A DNA stretch of 64,000 nt from Myroides odoratimimus (GTDB taxonomy: Bacteria > Bacteroidota > Bacteroidia > Flavobacteriales > Flavobacteriaceae), in NCBI RefSeq assembly GCF_030326305.1, contig NZ_JACAKB010000007.1, positions 87,449 through 151,448 of the forward strand. Direction: 5' to 3'. Numbering within the stretch: the first letter of the stretch is position 1; each line of letters opens with the position of its first letter. A model generated the notes under the pieces. That model saw only the letters and a program-made list of their open reading frames with translations. It searched no databases and was not told the origin of the DNA. Made by a program: the position numbers and the translations under genes. Shown piece after piece: positions 42,638 through 52,328 of this stretch.

Positions 42638-44185
42638 CTAGAAGTCAAATTTAATACCTTGTGCTAATGGTAGCTCTGTACCATAGTTGATTGTATTCGT
42701 CTGTCTTCTCATATAAGCTTTCCATGCGTCTGATCCAGACTCTCTTCCTCCACCAGTCTCTTTCTCACCACCGAATGCTCCACCAATCTCAGCACCAGAT
42801 GTACCGATATTCACATTAGCGATACCACAGTCAGAGCCAGCATGAGATAAGAATAACTCCATTTCTCTCATACTATTCGTGAAGATAGAAGAAGATAGCC
42901 CTTGAGGCACTCCGTTTTGCATTGCGATAGCTTCTTCGATATCTTTGTACTTCATGATGTATAAGATAGGTGCGAATGTCTCAGCCTGTATAATTTCGTA
43001 TGTATTCTTACCTTCTATGATACACGGTTTTACATAACATCCACTCTCATACCCAGCACCTTCTAGCACACCACCTTCTACGATGACCTTACCTCCTTCA
43101 GCTTTTGCCTTTTCGATAGCGTCTAAGTAATCTTTTACAGCTGCTTTATCGATAAGTGGTCCTACGTGATTAGTAGCGTCTAATGGGTTCCCTATTTTTA
43201 ATTGAGCATACGCCTTTTGTAGTACATCTACTGTCTTATCATATACACTCTCGTGTACGATAAGCCTTCTTGTACTAGTACAGCGCTGTCCTGCTGTACC
43301 TACAGCTCCGAATACAGCTCCTACTAATACCATATTGATATCAGCATGTTCAGATACGATGATAGCATTATTACCTCCAAGCTCTAGGATCGTATTACCG
43401 AAGCGCTCTGCTACAGTCTTAGATACATGTCTACCTATACGAGTAGACCCCGTGAATGACACTAGAGGAATTCTAGGATCCGTGTTGATTAGATCACCAC
43501 ATTCATTACCGATAACTAGGTTACATACACCTTCAGGGATATTGTTTTTCTTGAATACACCAGCTACGATATTCTGACATGCAACACCACATAATGGTGT
43601 TTTAGAACTAGGTTTCCAGATACACACATCACCACATACCCATGCGATCATAGTATTCCAACTCCATACTGCTACCGGGAAGTTAAAAGCAGAGATAACA
43701 CCTACCACTCCGATAGGGTGCCACTGTTCATACATACGGTGCATAGGACGCTCAGAGTGCATCGTAAATCCGTATAGCTGACGAGATAGACCTACTGCGA
43801 AGTCACAGATGTCGATCATTTCCTGTACCTCACCTAGACCTTCTTGAAGGCTTTTTCCCATCTCGTATGATACTAGTTTACCTAAGTATTCTTTTTTATT
43901 TCGAAGTTCTTCACCTATTTGTCTTACGATTTCGCCTCGTTTAGGAGCAGGCACTAGTCTCCAGCTTTTAAAAGCCTCCTCTGCAGTAGCCATTACTTTT
44001 TGGTAATCTTCTTTTGTAGAAGCTTTTACTTTTCCGATAAGTTGACCGTCTACTGGAGAATAAGATTCTATAATCCTACCATTAGAAAAAGAGTTAAGAC
44101 CTGTAGAAGAACCATTGTTCTCTGCCACGAGTCCTAATTTTTCTAATACTTCCGAAATACCAAATTGGTTATTAGATGTCGTCAT
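42638..44185 (-). CDS. aldehyde dehydrogenase, ALDH7 (alpha-aminoadipic semialdehyde dehydrogenase) type
   Basis: A 515-residue NAD(P)-dependent aldehyde dehydrogenase. The NAD-binding FTGSTRIG, the catalytic Glu in LELGGNN and the catalytic Cys in GQRCTSTRR are all present. [42 protein letters not shown]-like segments (given here in part) are typical of the ALDH7/AmaB group, which oxidises aminoadipate semialdehyde from lysine. It lies 86 bp downstream of the hydroxyanthranilate dioxygenase gene. A role with 2-aminomuconate semialdehyde would fit the neighbour but not the ALDH7-like motifs. Confidence 0.88.
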   Translation of the reverse strand: MTTSNNQFGISEVLEKLGLVAENNGSSTGLNSFSNGRIIESYSPVDGQLIGKVKASTKEDYQKVMATAEEAFKSWRLVPAPKRGEIVRQIGEELRNKKEYLGKLVSYEMGKSLQEGLGEVQEMIDICDFAVGLSRQLYGFTMHSERPMHRMYEQWHPIGVVGVISAFNFPVAVWSWNTMIAWVCGDVCIWKPSSKTPLCGVACQNIVAGVFKKNNIPEGVCNLVIGNECGDLINTDPRIPLVSFTGSTRIGRHVSKTVAERFGNTILELGGNNAIIVSEHADINMVLVGAVFGAVGTAGQRCTSTRRLIVHESVYDKTVDVLQKAYAQLKIGNPLDATNHVGPLIDKAAVKDYLDAIEKAKAEGGKVIVEGGVLEGAGYESGCYVKPCIIEGKNTYEIIQAETFAPILYIMKYKDIEEAIAMQNGVPQGLSSSIFTNSMREMELFLSHAGSDCGIANVNIGTSGAEIGGAFGGEKETGGGRESGSDAWKAYMRRQTNTINYGTELPLAQGIKFDF

Positions 44186-44271
44186 TTGTTTTTTATTTAT
44201 AGTTTGTAATTGATTGTTACTTGCTAATATAAAAAAAAAATATGACAGGGAGTGTAATGTACAGTAATCTA

Positions 44272-44805
44272 CTACTCTACGAATTTTGTATTAGTAGGCA
44301 TCACAGTCTGACAGCATTCACAAGTTCTCAGTTCTTCAGATGAGTAGAAATGTTTAAAATGAGGTAAGAAATCTTTCTCTATATCTGTTAGCTCAAAATA
44401 GACCTCATATAGTTTATGATTACAATTTTCGCAGAACCACATTAAGCCATCTTTTGCACCAGGGTCTTTTCTCTTTTTCTCTACTACTAGGCCTACAGAG
44501 TTCTCTGTGCGGATAGGTGAGTGAGGTACCTTAGCAGGTAGTAGATAAATATCTCCTTCGTTTAAGGTAATGCGCTTGCGCTCGTTATTCTCTTGTATAT
44601 CGATATAGATAGTTCCTTCTAGTTGAAAGAAGAACTCTTCAGCTTCATTATAGTGAAAATCCTTTCTAGCATTAGGGCCACCTACGACCATAATGATATA
44701 ATCAGATGCTTCTGGGTAAATGTTTTTATTGCCAACAGGTGGTTTTAATAAATCTTTGTTCTCTTTTACCCATTTAAATATATTGAATGATGACTGTGTA
44801 CTCAT
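44272..44805 (-). CDS. 3-hydroxyanthranilate 3,4-dioxygenase
   Basis: This enzyme opens the ring of 3-hydroxyanthranilate in tryptophan (kynurenine) catabolism or quinolinate synthesis. It is a 177-residue cupin. Iron ligands H51, E57 and H95 and substrate arginines R47 and R99 fall at the same numbers as in the Cupriavidus enzyme. Two CxxC-type pairs (CENC about 129-132 and CECC about 166-169) form the rubredoxin-like second iron site of the bacterial form. Other kynurenine genes are not in the window. Confidence 0.95.
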   Translation of the reverse strand: MSTQSSFNIFKWVKENKDLLKPPVGNKNIYPEASDYIIMVVGGPNARKDFHYNEAEEFFFQLEGTIYIDIQENNERKRITLNEGDIYLLPAKVPHSPIRTENSVGLVVEKKRKDPGAKDGLMWFCENCNHKLYEVYFELTDIEKDFLPHFKHFYSSEELRTCECCQTVMPTNTKFVE

Positions 44806-44820
44806 AGTATGATATATGAA

Positions 44821-46077
44821 TTAATTACTTCTGCTCAACCAACTTTGTGGGTTATAGATATCAGTATTTCGAGACAGTAAGAACTTCAACACCGTCTGAC
44901 CATTACTATTCGTACTGATAGATCCGATGTCTTGTTTTAGACTTACTTTATCTCCTTTTTTGACAGATACCTCACCTAAGTTTTGATAAACAGTTATATA
45001 ATCTCCATGTTGTATTAATACAGCTTTATTACCACCAGGTAATACCTGTACCTGAAGTACATCCCCTCCGAATACCGCTCTAGCTCTAGAGCCTGCCTCA
45101 GTAGTAATCTCTACACCGCTATTGTGTATCGTCAGCTGAGTCTGTACAGGGTGAGGCTGATCTCCATAAGGTAGAGATATATATCCCTTAGCTACAGGCC
45201 AAGGTAGCTTACCTTGATTAGCTCTAAAGTTATCTGCTACGATCTTCCCTTCTGGAGTAAGCTCAAAGGCAGTAGCAGACTTAGTAGAAGCAGTAGACTT
45301 AGTCGTCTTCTTACCTTCTTTAGCTGCTTTTTCTCTAGCGATACGGTTCGCTTCTTCAATCGCTTCTTTGATCAATTGCTTAATCTTTCTATCGATTGCC
45401 TTTGTCTCCTCTTGCTTTTGCTTGATGTGTTTGTTATACTTTTGCTGATCTTTTTGTACGATAGACATTAGGTTCTTTTGTTCTCCTAGATCCTCTTGTA
45501 AATTCTTTTCGTTCTGTTGTTGTTCAGTAAGTAGTTTTTGTTGTTTTGCTTTTTGTGTACTTAGTCTAGCTAGTGCCTCTTTTAGAGATTCAGCTTTAGC
45601 CTTCACCTCATCTGCTTGAGATTTTCTATAGTCAGCATATTGTTTCATATACTGTACTCGTTTATAAGCTTGAAGGAAGTTATCTGATGATAATACGAAC
45701 ATCAGTCTACTTTGGCTAGACTTTGTTTTATATGATTTTAATACCAGATCAGCATAGTCTTTTCTAAGCTTAGCCAATTCTGCTTCTAGGGTATTAACCT
45801 CTTTTTCTGTTTTAGAGATATTGCTATTCGTTACAGATATTTGTTTTTGAACATTGTTTATTAACTGTCTATTTAAGTTAATCTTACGGTTGTTCTCATC
45901 TATTTCTAATAGAATATTTCTCTCTTTCGTCTTTTCTTTTTTAAGTAAATCTTTGACAATATTTATCTCCACTAAGATTTGCTGCTTTCTACGCTCCAGT
46001 TGTTCTTGCGTTTCTTTCTTTTGCCCGTAAGCAAAAACAGTACATATTAATAATAAGGATAAATACGCTCGTCTCAT
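44821..46077 (-). CDS. EnvC-like murein hydrolase activator
   Basis: A 418-residue exported protein: signal peptide (1-18), two long coiled coils (about 20-110 and 140-250) and a C-terminal LytM-like domain (about 290-415). The LytM zinc motifs are gone: the usual HxG(I/V)D reads NSGVE and the HxH region reads LKFLL. It is thus non-catalytic, like E. coli EnvC, which activates amidases at the division site under FtsEX control. FtsEX is not in the window. The DUF4292 lipoprotein gene lies just upstream. Confidence 0.87.
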   Translation of the reverse strand: MRRAYLSLLLICTVFAYGQKKETQEQLERRKQQILVEINIVKDLLKKEKTKERNILLEIDENNRKINLNRQLINNVQKQISVTNSNISKTEKEVNTLEAELAKLRKDYADLVLKSYKTKSSQSRLMFVLSSDNFLQAYKRVQYMKQYADYRKSQADEVKAKAESLKEALARLSTQKAKQQKLLTEQQQNEKNLQEDLGEQKNLMSIVQKDQQKYNKHIKQKQEETKAIDRKIKQLIKEAIEEANRIAREKAAKEGKKTTKSTASTKSATAFELTPEGKIVADNFRANQGKLPWPVAKGYISLPYGDQPHPVQTQLTIHNSGVEITTEAGSRARAVFGGDVLQVQVLPGGNKAVLIQHGDYITVYQNLGEVSVKKGDKVSLKQDIGSISTNSNGQTVLKFLLSRNTDIYNPQSWLSRSN

Positions 46078-46100
46078 TTGTAGATTACTTCTTGTTGATC

Positions 46101-46886
46101 TTATTGTTTTATTCCGACTTGTTTATAACCTGCTGGAACTTTGTAATTAAAGTTCAAGTTATCATTAAAAGTCACATTGTCATAACGAATGTTCAAATGT
46201 ATGCTTTTTTCTTGTCTTGCATCTATATTTATTTCAGTAGGAGTCGTATATTTTCCCACTTTTTTATATTCTGGATACGAAATAGTGACAACTCTATTGC
46301 TAGATGCCTGAGATATCTCTTCTTTTTTTAATAATCCATTTTGATCTTCGAAGAAGTAAGCGGATTGGATATCTTCCTCTACTTTCGCTTTGATTTTGTG
46401 CAATCCTTCTTCTATAGATGCTTCATACTTATTAGTTCCCGATTGGGCATCTAGAGCCTGACCTAGTAGCAGATTCTGAAACTTAGTATAGTTAAGGTCT
46501 GTCCCTAGCCATTGGCTTAGCATACTGAAGTCTCCTTTGAAGAATACCTTATTCCACTTCTCATAGTATTGCACTCCTTCTGGAGTTACATATACCTTAG
46601 CTATCGGAATACCTATAAAGCGAATGTTCAGCAAGATCTGTTTATCCTTTTCGATAAAGATATCCATAGAGAACTTCTTAGATTCGTTATCCGCCTCATA
46701 AGAAGCAGAAGAGCGAATAGCAGTGGTAGTGAAGTCTACTATTTGTTTATTGTGGTTGTTTAGAATTGTAAGCACAGTTTTAGCATTACTAGCCTCACTC
46801 TCGTCTAGTATACCATCCATGTTCTTCTTCTTACATCCTACAACTAGAAATAAAGTACAGATAATAAGTAGGGATATCTTTCTCAT
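46101..46886 (-). CDS. DUF4292 lipoprotein
   Basis: A 261-residue lipoprotein with lipobox VVGC (Cys18) and a LolA/LppX-like beta-rich fold suggested by alternating strands (RFIGIPIAKVYVTPEGVQYY). It belongs to the Bacteroidetes DUF4292 family. The fold would suit carrying a lipid or lipoprotein through the periplasm, but this is inferred. It lies 23 bp before the EnvC-like gene and is probably co-transcribed with it. Confidence 0.83.
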   Translation of the reverse strand: MRKISLLIICTLFLVVGCKKKNMDGILDESEASNAKTVLTILNNHNKQIVDFTTTAIRSSASYEADNESKKFSMDIFIEKDKQILLNIRFIGIPIAKVYVTPEGVQYYEKWNKVFFKGDFSMLSQWLGTDLNYTKFQNLLLGQALDAQSGTNKYEASIEEGLHKIKAKVEEDIQSAYFFEDQNGLLKKEEISQASSNRVVTISYPEYKKVGKYTTPTEINIDARQEKSIHLNIRYDNVTFNDNLNFNYKVPAGYKQVGIKQ

Positions 46887-46920
46887 AATTGTCTAAAACT
46901 ATTTTATAGTAGCAAGATAG

Positions 46921-46962
46921 ATAAAAAAAATCCGTTTTAAATAAAGTTTAAAACGGATTTAA
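46921..46962 (-). terminator. terminator of the nucleotidyltransferase gene
   Basis: AAATCCGTTTTAAA (46928-46941) and TTTAAAACGGATTT (46947-46960) form a perfect 14-bp stem. On the minus strand it is followed by a T run. Confidence 0.85.
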
Positions 46963-47054
46963 TATTTTAGAGTCTGTTTCTGTATTAAATAATGATGAAG
47001 ATATAGTCAAATAGATATATCATCGGTATATACAGGAGACGTCTATATCATGAT

Positions 47055-48065
47055 TTAGTCTAGTACAGAGTAGTCCCCGATACTGATACTCGTATGCTTA
47101 CCGTCATAAGTAGCATGGTTACCCACCATAGCATTATCTAGATTTGCATTTCTGATCGTAGAGTTTGTTTGGATAAGACTGTTTTTGATTGTAGCATTTT
47201 CTACTTTACAGTTGTCTCCTAGAGATACATTAGGCCCTACAGTCGTATTCACTAGTACTACATTCTCTCCGATATAACATGGACGGATGATCGTACTGTT
47301 CTCTAGCACTACATTATCAGATACATAGTTAGCGTCCTCTTGTTCTAAGAAGCCTAACATTCTGTTATTTGTGTCTACAGTTACATTCTTATTACCACAG
47401 TCCATCCACTCATCTACTTGACCAGGTACGAAGCGCATTCCTTTTTGCTTCATATTTTCTAGTGCGTCTGTTAGCTGGTATTCACCTCCTTTGATAATAT
47501 TATTATCTAGTAAGTACTCTAATTCTTTGCGCAACGTTTCACCACTTTTAAAGTAGTAGATACCGATGATCGCTAGATCAGATACAAACTCTTTAGGCTT
47601 CTCTACGAAATCTACGATGTCGTTTTTATCATTTAGTTGTACTACACCGAATGCACTAGGATCTTCTACCTGCTTTACCCAAATAACGCTGTCAGCATCT
47701 TTCTCTAGGTTAAAGTCAGCGCGGAATAACGTATCTGCGTACGCTACCACGATAGGCCCTTGCATAGCTTCTTTAGCACATAGGATAGCATGAGCAGTTC
47801 CTAGAGCTTCGTTTTGATAGCAGATAGTCCCTTTCGCTCCTAATTTAGCAGCGATAGCGATTAAGTCTTCTTCTACTTTTTTTCCAAAGCTCTCGTGGAT
47901 GATAAATGCAATCTCATCTATCGTATCGTTAAGAACTTTAGCGATATCTTCTACTAATCGGTGTACAATTGGTTTCCCAGCGATAGGGATTAATGGTTTA
48001 GGAACAGTTAATGTGTGAGGACGAAGTCTAGACCCACGACCAGCCATTGGTACAATAATTTTCAT
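47055..48065 (-). CDS. sugar-phosphate nucleotidyltransferase with left-handed beta-helix
   Basis: A 336-residue enzyme of the glucose-1-phosphate thymidylyl/uridylyltransferase group. The N-terminal domain has MAGRGSRLRPHTLTVPKPLIPIAGKP (signature GxGxRLxPxTxxxPKxLxPIxxKP; given here in words from residue 8) and the metal Asp in YADT near 111. The C-terminus (about 245-336) is a hexapeptide left-handed beta-helix. It probably makes an NDP-sugar for surface glycans; the exact sugar is not clear. dut lies 26 bp upstream and is probably co-transcribed. Confidence 0.88.
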   Translation of the reverse strand: MKIIVPMAGRGSRLRPHTLTVPKPLIPIAGKPIVHRLVEDIAKVLNDTIDEIAFIIHESFGKKVEEDLIAIAAKLGAKGTICYQNEALGTAHAILCAKEAMQGPIVVAYADTLFRADFNLEKDADSVIWVKQVEDPSAFGVVQLNDKNDIVDFVEKPKEFVSDLAIIGIYYFKSGETLRKELEYLLDNNIIKGGEYQLTDALENMKQKGMRFVPGQVDEWMDCGNKNVTVDTNNRMLGFLEQEDANYVSDNVVLENSTIIRPCYIGENVVLVNTTVGPNVSLGDNCKVENATIKNSLIQTNSTIRNANLDNAMVGNHATYDGKHTSISIGDYSVLD

Positions 48066-48091
48066 TTTCTAGTATCTTTATATTACAATAT

Positions 48092-48529
48092 CTATTTTAC
48101 TCCAGTGCTCCCAAAACCTCCAGCACCTCTCTCTGTATCAGTAAGTACTTCTACAGGTTGCCATTGGATTTGTTCGTATTTAGCGATTACCATTTGAGCA
48201 ATGCGTTCCCCGTTCTCTATCACGAAAGGTTCTTTTGACAGATTGACTAAGATAATACCTATTTCACCTCTATAATCAGCATCAATAGTACCAGGGCTAT
48301 TTAGTAAAGTGATTCCTCTTTTTGCAGCTAATCCACTTCTAGGTCTGATCTGTGCTTCGTATCCCTCAGGTAGTTCTATAAATAGACCTGTAGGTACGAT
48401 GGCTCTCTCTAGAGAGTTTAGTGTGATAGGTTCTTCTAAGTTCGCTCTAAGATCCATACCTGCAGACTGATTAGTCTCATAATTTGGCAATGAATGTTTA
48501 GATTTATTGATGATTTTTACGGTAGTCAT
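48092..48529 (-). CDS. dut: dUTP diphosphatase
   Basis: Dut hydrolyses dUTP to dUMP, keeping uracil out of DNA and feeding thymidylate synthesis. It has 145 residues and all five trimeric dUTPase motifs: SAGMDLRA (motif 1), RSGLA (motif 2), [14 protein letters not shown] (motif 3), GERIAQMVI (motif 4) and [10 protein letters not shown] (motif 5). Confidence 0.97.
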   Translation of the reverse strand: MTTVKIINKSKHSLPNYETNQSAGMDLRANLEEPITLNSLERAIVPTGLFIELPEGYEAQIRPRSGLAAKRGITLLNSPGTIDADYRGEIGIILVNLSKEPFVIENGERIAQMVIAKYEQIQWQPVEVLTDTERGAGGFGSTGVK

Positions 48530-48932
48530 ATTTATTTTTTAATGGTTAACAAAGATAAAAAAGTTATGCTGATTAAAAGAATATTATGCGATTAAGTATG
48601 AGTATGATATTGTGTTTTTTATGTTTTTATAGGGGTGGTCGGATTGTGGTCGGCTAGTGATGGGCATGTGATCGGCTAAAAAGTGCTATAAACTAGCCGA
48701 TCACTTACCGATCAATAACCTAGCAAATAGTAATCATAAAGAATGAAGTTAATAAAATAAAAGACAACCCTCGTGAAATGGGAAGGTATAAGTAAGGAGT
48801 TGTTATAAATTATAGCAATTCTACTCGCTAAAGTACTTTAGACTTTTTTCGGAGTTATTTTTGTGCTATTCATAAATGTAATAATGAGAAACGATGACTG
48901 TGAATTTCGTTTAGATATCTTAATAAAGATTG
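48530..48932. other. intergenic region between dut and xseA
   Basis: No gene seen. The 11-bp modular element occupies 48635-48715; the rest is AT-rich without strong hairpins. It lies between divergent dut and xseA and could hold regulatory sites for both. Confidence 0.6.
48635..48715. repeat. modular palindromic element, 11-bp units (copy 2)
   Basis: Four direct 11-bp units run from 48635 to 48678: GTGGTCGGATT, GTGGTCGGCTA, GTGATGGGCAT, GTGATCGGCTA. A 15-base spacer AAAAGTGCTATAAAC follows, then the inverted unit TAGCCGATCAC (an exact inverse of unit 4) and a weaker one, TTACCGATCAA. The layout equals that at 13255. Confidence 0.8.
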
Positions 48933-48940
48933 TATTTTTG
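48933..48940 (+). promoter_or_regulatory. -7 box of xseA, decides the start codon
   Basis: TATTTTTG at 29 bp before the ATG at 48969. A TTG at 48930 in the same frame as xseA overlaps the box region and is therefore unlikely to be the start. Confidence 0.5.
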
Positions 48941-48968
48941 GTCTATAGAGTTTCTAGATTTTAAACAG

Positions 48969-50450
48969 ATGTATATAGACAATAAGTATTATCGACTAAG
49001 CACTATCCTCCATAGAGTAAAGGATATAGTGGATAATGCTATATCTAATAACTACTTCTGGCTACGGGTAGAGATAGGCCAGCTAAAGGAAGACCGAAAG
49101 GGGCACCTCTATTTAGAACTCGTAGAGCATAGAGATGGTGTTATATTAGCTAAGTGTCGTGCGAATATCTGGCAATCTAATGCTTATGTGATTAAAAAAT
49201 CATTAGGTGAGAATGCAAATGAGATATTGAAGAACGGTGCTGAGATTATGTGTTATTGCGAAGTCACGTTTAGTAATCTATATGGGATGTCTATTAATAT
49301 ACATCGGATAGACTTGTCTTACTCATTAGGAGAAGTAGAACGCATAAAACAGGAGAATCTAAGAAAGCTAGTAGAGCAAGGATACCATCAGAAAAATAAA
49401 GAGCTGTATCTACCTACTGTGCTTCAGCGCATAGCGTTAGTTAGTTCTAAAGGGACTGCTGGTCATGTAGATTTTATAAAACAGCTAACAGAGAACGAGT
49501 ATAATTTCGTCTATCATATAGACCATTATGACTGTCAGGTGCAGGGCGATGGAGCTATAACTTCAATACAAGAAGCATTTAGTGAGATAGAGCCCGATAT
49601 ATATGATGTGATTGTATTGATTAGAGGAGGAGGGTCAGCTTTAGACTTGGATGTGTTTAATCACTATGAGTTAGCAGTAACACTAGCGATGAGTCATACT
49701 CCTGTGTTTACAGGGATAGGACATGAGACTGATAATTCGTTATCAGACTTTGTGGCTAATCGATACTTTAAGACCCCGAGTGCTGTAGCTGCTTATATCG
49801 TGGAGAAGACAGCTATGTTCTATACGGATATCAGTAGGATGTATGAAGGTATTATGCAGTCATATGCCCAGTATATCACTCTTGAACAGCATAGGCTAGA
49901 AGTAGCAGAGAAGGAGATAAGGCTATACGGAGTAGCACAAGGCAAACAAAAGAAACAAGAGTTAGATTCATTATCTAATAGATTGATAACAGAGGTGAGG
50001 AAACGCCTTCATACAGAAGAGTCGTTTATAGAGAGTGCAACGCAGTCTATCTCCTATCGTGCTCAACGCATAGCTAGTAAAGAAACGCAGACACTAAAAG
50101 AGAAAACGAAGTTAATAGCTTATTTAGCACAACAGTGTATCTATTCACATCAACAACAACTGAATACTTCGTTAGAAAAATTAGCCTATCAGGCAAAAGG
50201 ACAGTTGAAGAAAGAACGTGTGCGATTAGTTACTTTCGAAGAGATTATGACAGCGTATGATCTGAGTTCTATTCTACGGAAAGGGTTTGCGATCGTGATG
50301 CACAATGGACAACTGTTGAATGAACACCAAGAATTAAATATAGGAGATGAGCTAGAGATAGCGATCTATAATAAGAAGTATAGAATTATATTAGCAGAAA
50401 TAAAAGAAGTGAAGCAATGGAACAACTTACTTATGAAAAAGCCGCTTTAG
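48969..50450 (+). CDS. xseA: exodeoxyribonuclease VII large subunit
   Basis: XseA is the catalytic subunit of exonuclease VII, which degrades single-stranded DNA. From the ATG at 48969 it has 493 residues. The N-terminal OB-fold (about 10-110, with FWLRVEIGQLKEDRKGHLYLEL in part) is followed by the nuclease domain with VSSKGTAGHVDF, RGGGSALDL (about 225-233) and GIGHETDNSLSDFVANRYFKTP, then a long coiled coil (about 300-430). xseB begins inside its end (34-bp overlap). Confidence 0.94.
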   Translation: MYIDNKYYRLSTILHRVKDIVDNAISNNYFWLRVEIGQLKEDRKGHLYLELVEHRDGVILAKCRANIWQSNAYVIKKSLGENANEILKNGAEIMCYCEVTFSNLYGMSINIHRIDLSYSLGEVERIKQENLRKLVEQGYHQKNKELYLPTVLQRIALVSSKGTAGHVDFIKQLTENEYNFVYHIDHYDCQVQGDGAITSIQEAFSEIEPDIYDVIVLIRGGGSALDLDVFNHYELAVTLAMSHTPVFTGIGHETDNSLSDFVANRYFKTPSAVAAYIVEKTAMFYTDISRMYEGIMQSYAQYITLEQHRLEVAEKEIRLYGVAQGKQKKQELDSLSNRLITEVRKRLHTEESFIESATQSISYRAQRIASKETQTLKEKTKLIAYLAQQCIYSHQQQLNTSLEKLAYQAKGQLKKERVRLVTFEEIMTAYDLSSILRKGFAIVMHNGQLLNEHQELNIGDELEIAIYNKKYRIILAEIKEVKQWNNLLMKKPL

Positions 50451-50611
50451 AATTAGAGGTAATTCTGAATGACTTAAAGAATGATGAAGTCACAGTAGAC
50501 GAATTAGCGAGTAAGGTAGAGCGCGCGTCTAAACTAATAGTGTTCTGTAAAGAGAAACTCACAACTACAGAACAACAAGTAGAAGGCATTATAGAGAAAT
50601 TAGGGCTATAA
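50417..50611 (+). CDS. xseB: exodeoxyribonuclease VII small subunit
   Basis: A 64-residue helical protein with the XseB pattern (YEKAALELEVILNDLKN, VTVDELASKVERASKLI), which binds the coiled coil of XseA. It overlaps xseA by 34 bp, so it is probably translated by coupling. The length is normal for the family. Confidence 0.92.
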   Translation: MEQLTYEKAALELEVILNDLKNDEVTVDELASKVERASKLIVFCKEKLTTTEQQVEGIIEKLGL

Positions 50612-50616
50612 AATAA

Positions 50617-50651
50617 GAACACGGTCATAGAGATACTCCATGACCGTGTTC
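50617..50651. other. 12-bp hairpin after xseB
   Basis: GAACACGGTCAT (50617-50628) and ATGACCGTGTTC (50640-50651) pair perfectly with an 11-base loop. No T run follows, so it may be a weak terminator or a stability element for xseAB mRNA. Confidence 0.6.
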
Positions 50652-50743
50652 GTCGTATGTAGTTTACTATATTATAGTCTTTCTTTCATGTCTAAGAGAA
50701 GACAGGCTATAGCGACCTGTTATAATCATGGTAATAAGTATCC

Positions 50744-52090
50744 TTAGTTACCAAACGAATCATGATTAGTAGTACTGTTCTGTATGAAATGCCTTACGTC
50801 ATCAGAAGAAGGCAACTCGAATACATCTAGGTGGAAATAATCTACAGCGGCTAATACGTGGTCAAATATATCTGCCATGATATTCTCATATACTGCCCAT
50901 ACAGTGGTATTCGTGAAGGTGTATATCTCTATCGGTAGCCCGTGCTCTGTAGGCTGTAGATGCCTTACCATCAGAGGATATTCTTTGTGAATATTAGGAT
51001 TCTGCTGTATGTATCTCGTCACATACGCTCTGAACATTCCTATATTTGTTATCCTACGTCCGTTGATAGGCATAGATTGATCAGCTTGTGTTCTCTCGTT
51101 ATATTCTTCTATTTCTTTTTGACGCTCTTCTATATATGGAGCTAATAGCTGTATCTTTTTCAGTAGTTCTATCTCATCTTTCTCTAGATAGCGAATAGAA
51201 GATATTTTAATATTGATACTTCTCTTAATTCTTCTACCTCCAGAAGTCTGCATTCCTCTGTAGTTTTTAAATGAGTCACTAATCAGAAGGTGGGTAGGTA
51301 TGGTGGTGATTGTCTTGTCAAAGTTCTGCACTTTTACCGTACTTAAGTTCATCTCTAGTACAGTACCATCTGCACCATACTTAGCCATCTCTATCCAGTC
51401 TCCTACGCGTACCATATCATTAGAAGAGACTTGAATACTTGCTACGAATCCCATAATAGTATCTTTAAATACTAATATAAGGATAGCAGAGGCTGCTCCT
51501 AATGAGATTAAGAATTTGATAGGGTCTGTACCTGTGATGATAGAGAATATAATAATTCCTGAGAAGAAATAAACTAGTATACTAGATACCTGAGCATAAC
51601 TATCTAGAGGCTTATCAGCCAAACGTGGCTTACTCTTTAGGTAGTCACGAATACTGCGTATAGTGGATCTAATCACTAATGTCAAGGCTACTGTGACTAA
51701 TATATCTGTTAGGGACATTACAAACTTGGTTAGGTTTGGAAAGCCTAAAAAGAAGATTGGGAACAGTATTTTGGCTAAAGCGATTGGAATTAAATGAGTA
51801 ACATTGTGAAAGAACTTATTCTGTACTAATAGATCATCAAATGTCGTTTTAGTTTTAGAACTAAAAGTCTTCACTAATACGATAAAGAAGTTCTTCAGAA
51901 TATAATCTAAAATGAACATACAGATCGTAAAAGATGTTAGTAATAGAATCGCTGTCACAACATGGGTAGCGTACTCTGATAAACTTAAGAAGTCTAGCAG
52001 ATTATAGAACCACTGATATAGCCCGTTGAAATCTTCTGTATTGATAATAGAGTTAATATTATTAGTAACTAGATAGTTATTAATCATCAT
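50744..52090 (-). CDS. MscS-family mechanosensitive channel (YbdG-like)
   Basis: A 448-residue membrane protein with about five N-terminal helices and the MscS core. The segment GAASAILILVFKDTIMGFVASIQV (TM3 region) and GDWIEMAKYGADGTVLEMNLSTVKVQ (beta domain) are recognisable in part. The C-terminal YIEERQKEIEEYNERTQ and INGRRITNIGMFRAY segments resemble E. coli YbdG rather than MscS. It probably protects against osmotic down-shock. Confidence 0.88.
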   Translation of the reverse strand: MMINNYLVTNNINSIINTEDFNGLYQWFYNLLDFLSLSEYATHVVTAILLLTSFTICMFILDYILKNFFIVLVKTFSSKTKTTFDDLLVQNKFFHNVTHLIPIALAKILFPIFFLGFPNLTKFVMSLTDILVTVALTLVIRSTIRSIRDYLKSKPRLADKPLDSYAQVSSILVYFFSGIIIFSIITGTDPIKFLISLGAASAILILVFKDTIMGFVASIQVSSNDMVRVGDWIEMAKYGADGTVLEMNLSTVKVQNFDKTITTIPTHLLISDSFKNYRGMQTSGGRRIKRSINIKISSIRYLEKDEIELLKKIQLLAPYIEERQKEIEEYNERTQADQSMPINGRRITNIGMFRAYVTRYIQQNPNIHKEYPLMVRHLQPTEHGLPIEIYTFTNTTVWAVYENIMADIFDHVLAAVDYFHLDVFELPSSDDVRHFIQNSTTNHDSFGN

Positions 52091-52265
52091 GTAATTATGG
52101 CTTTTATATTTATAGCTGTTTTAATATAAGCATTATAGCAGACAAATACAAATTAGGACTGCTAATGTGTGTGAAAAGTAACTATTTTTTTAGAGAAATT
52201 GCTTAAGAAAAGTATAAACTGTTGAAAAAAACAGGTAAATCTGAAGTGAGTGTATTGTTATGATG

Positions 52266-52300
52266 TAAAAAAAGGCGAAATGCTTAACATCTCGCCTTTT
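52266..52300 (-). terminator. terminator of the OmpA-family gene
   Basis: AAAAGGCGA (52270-52278) pairs with TCGCCTTTT (52292-52300). On the minus strand a T run follows. Confidence 0.8.
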
Positions 52301-52328
52301 AAAGGGTATTTTATATTTTCTTTTAATG

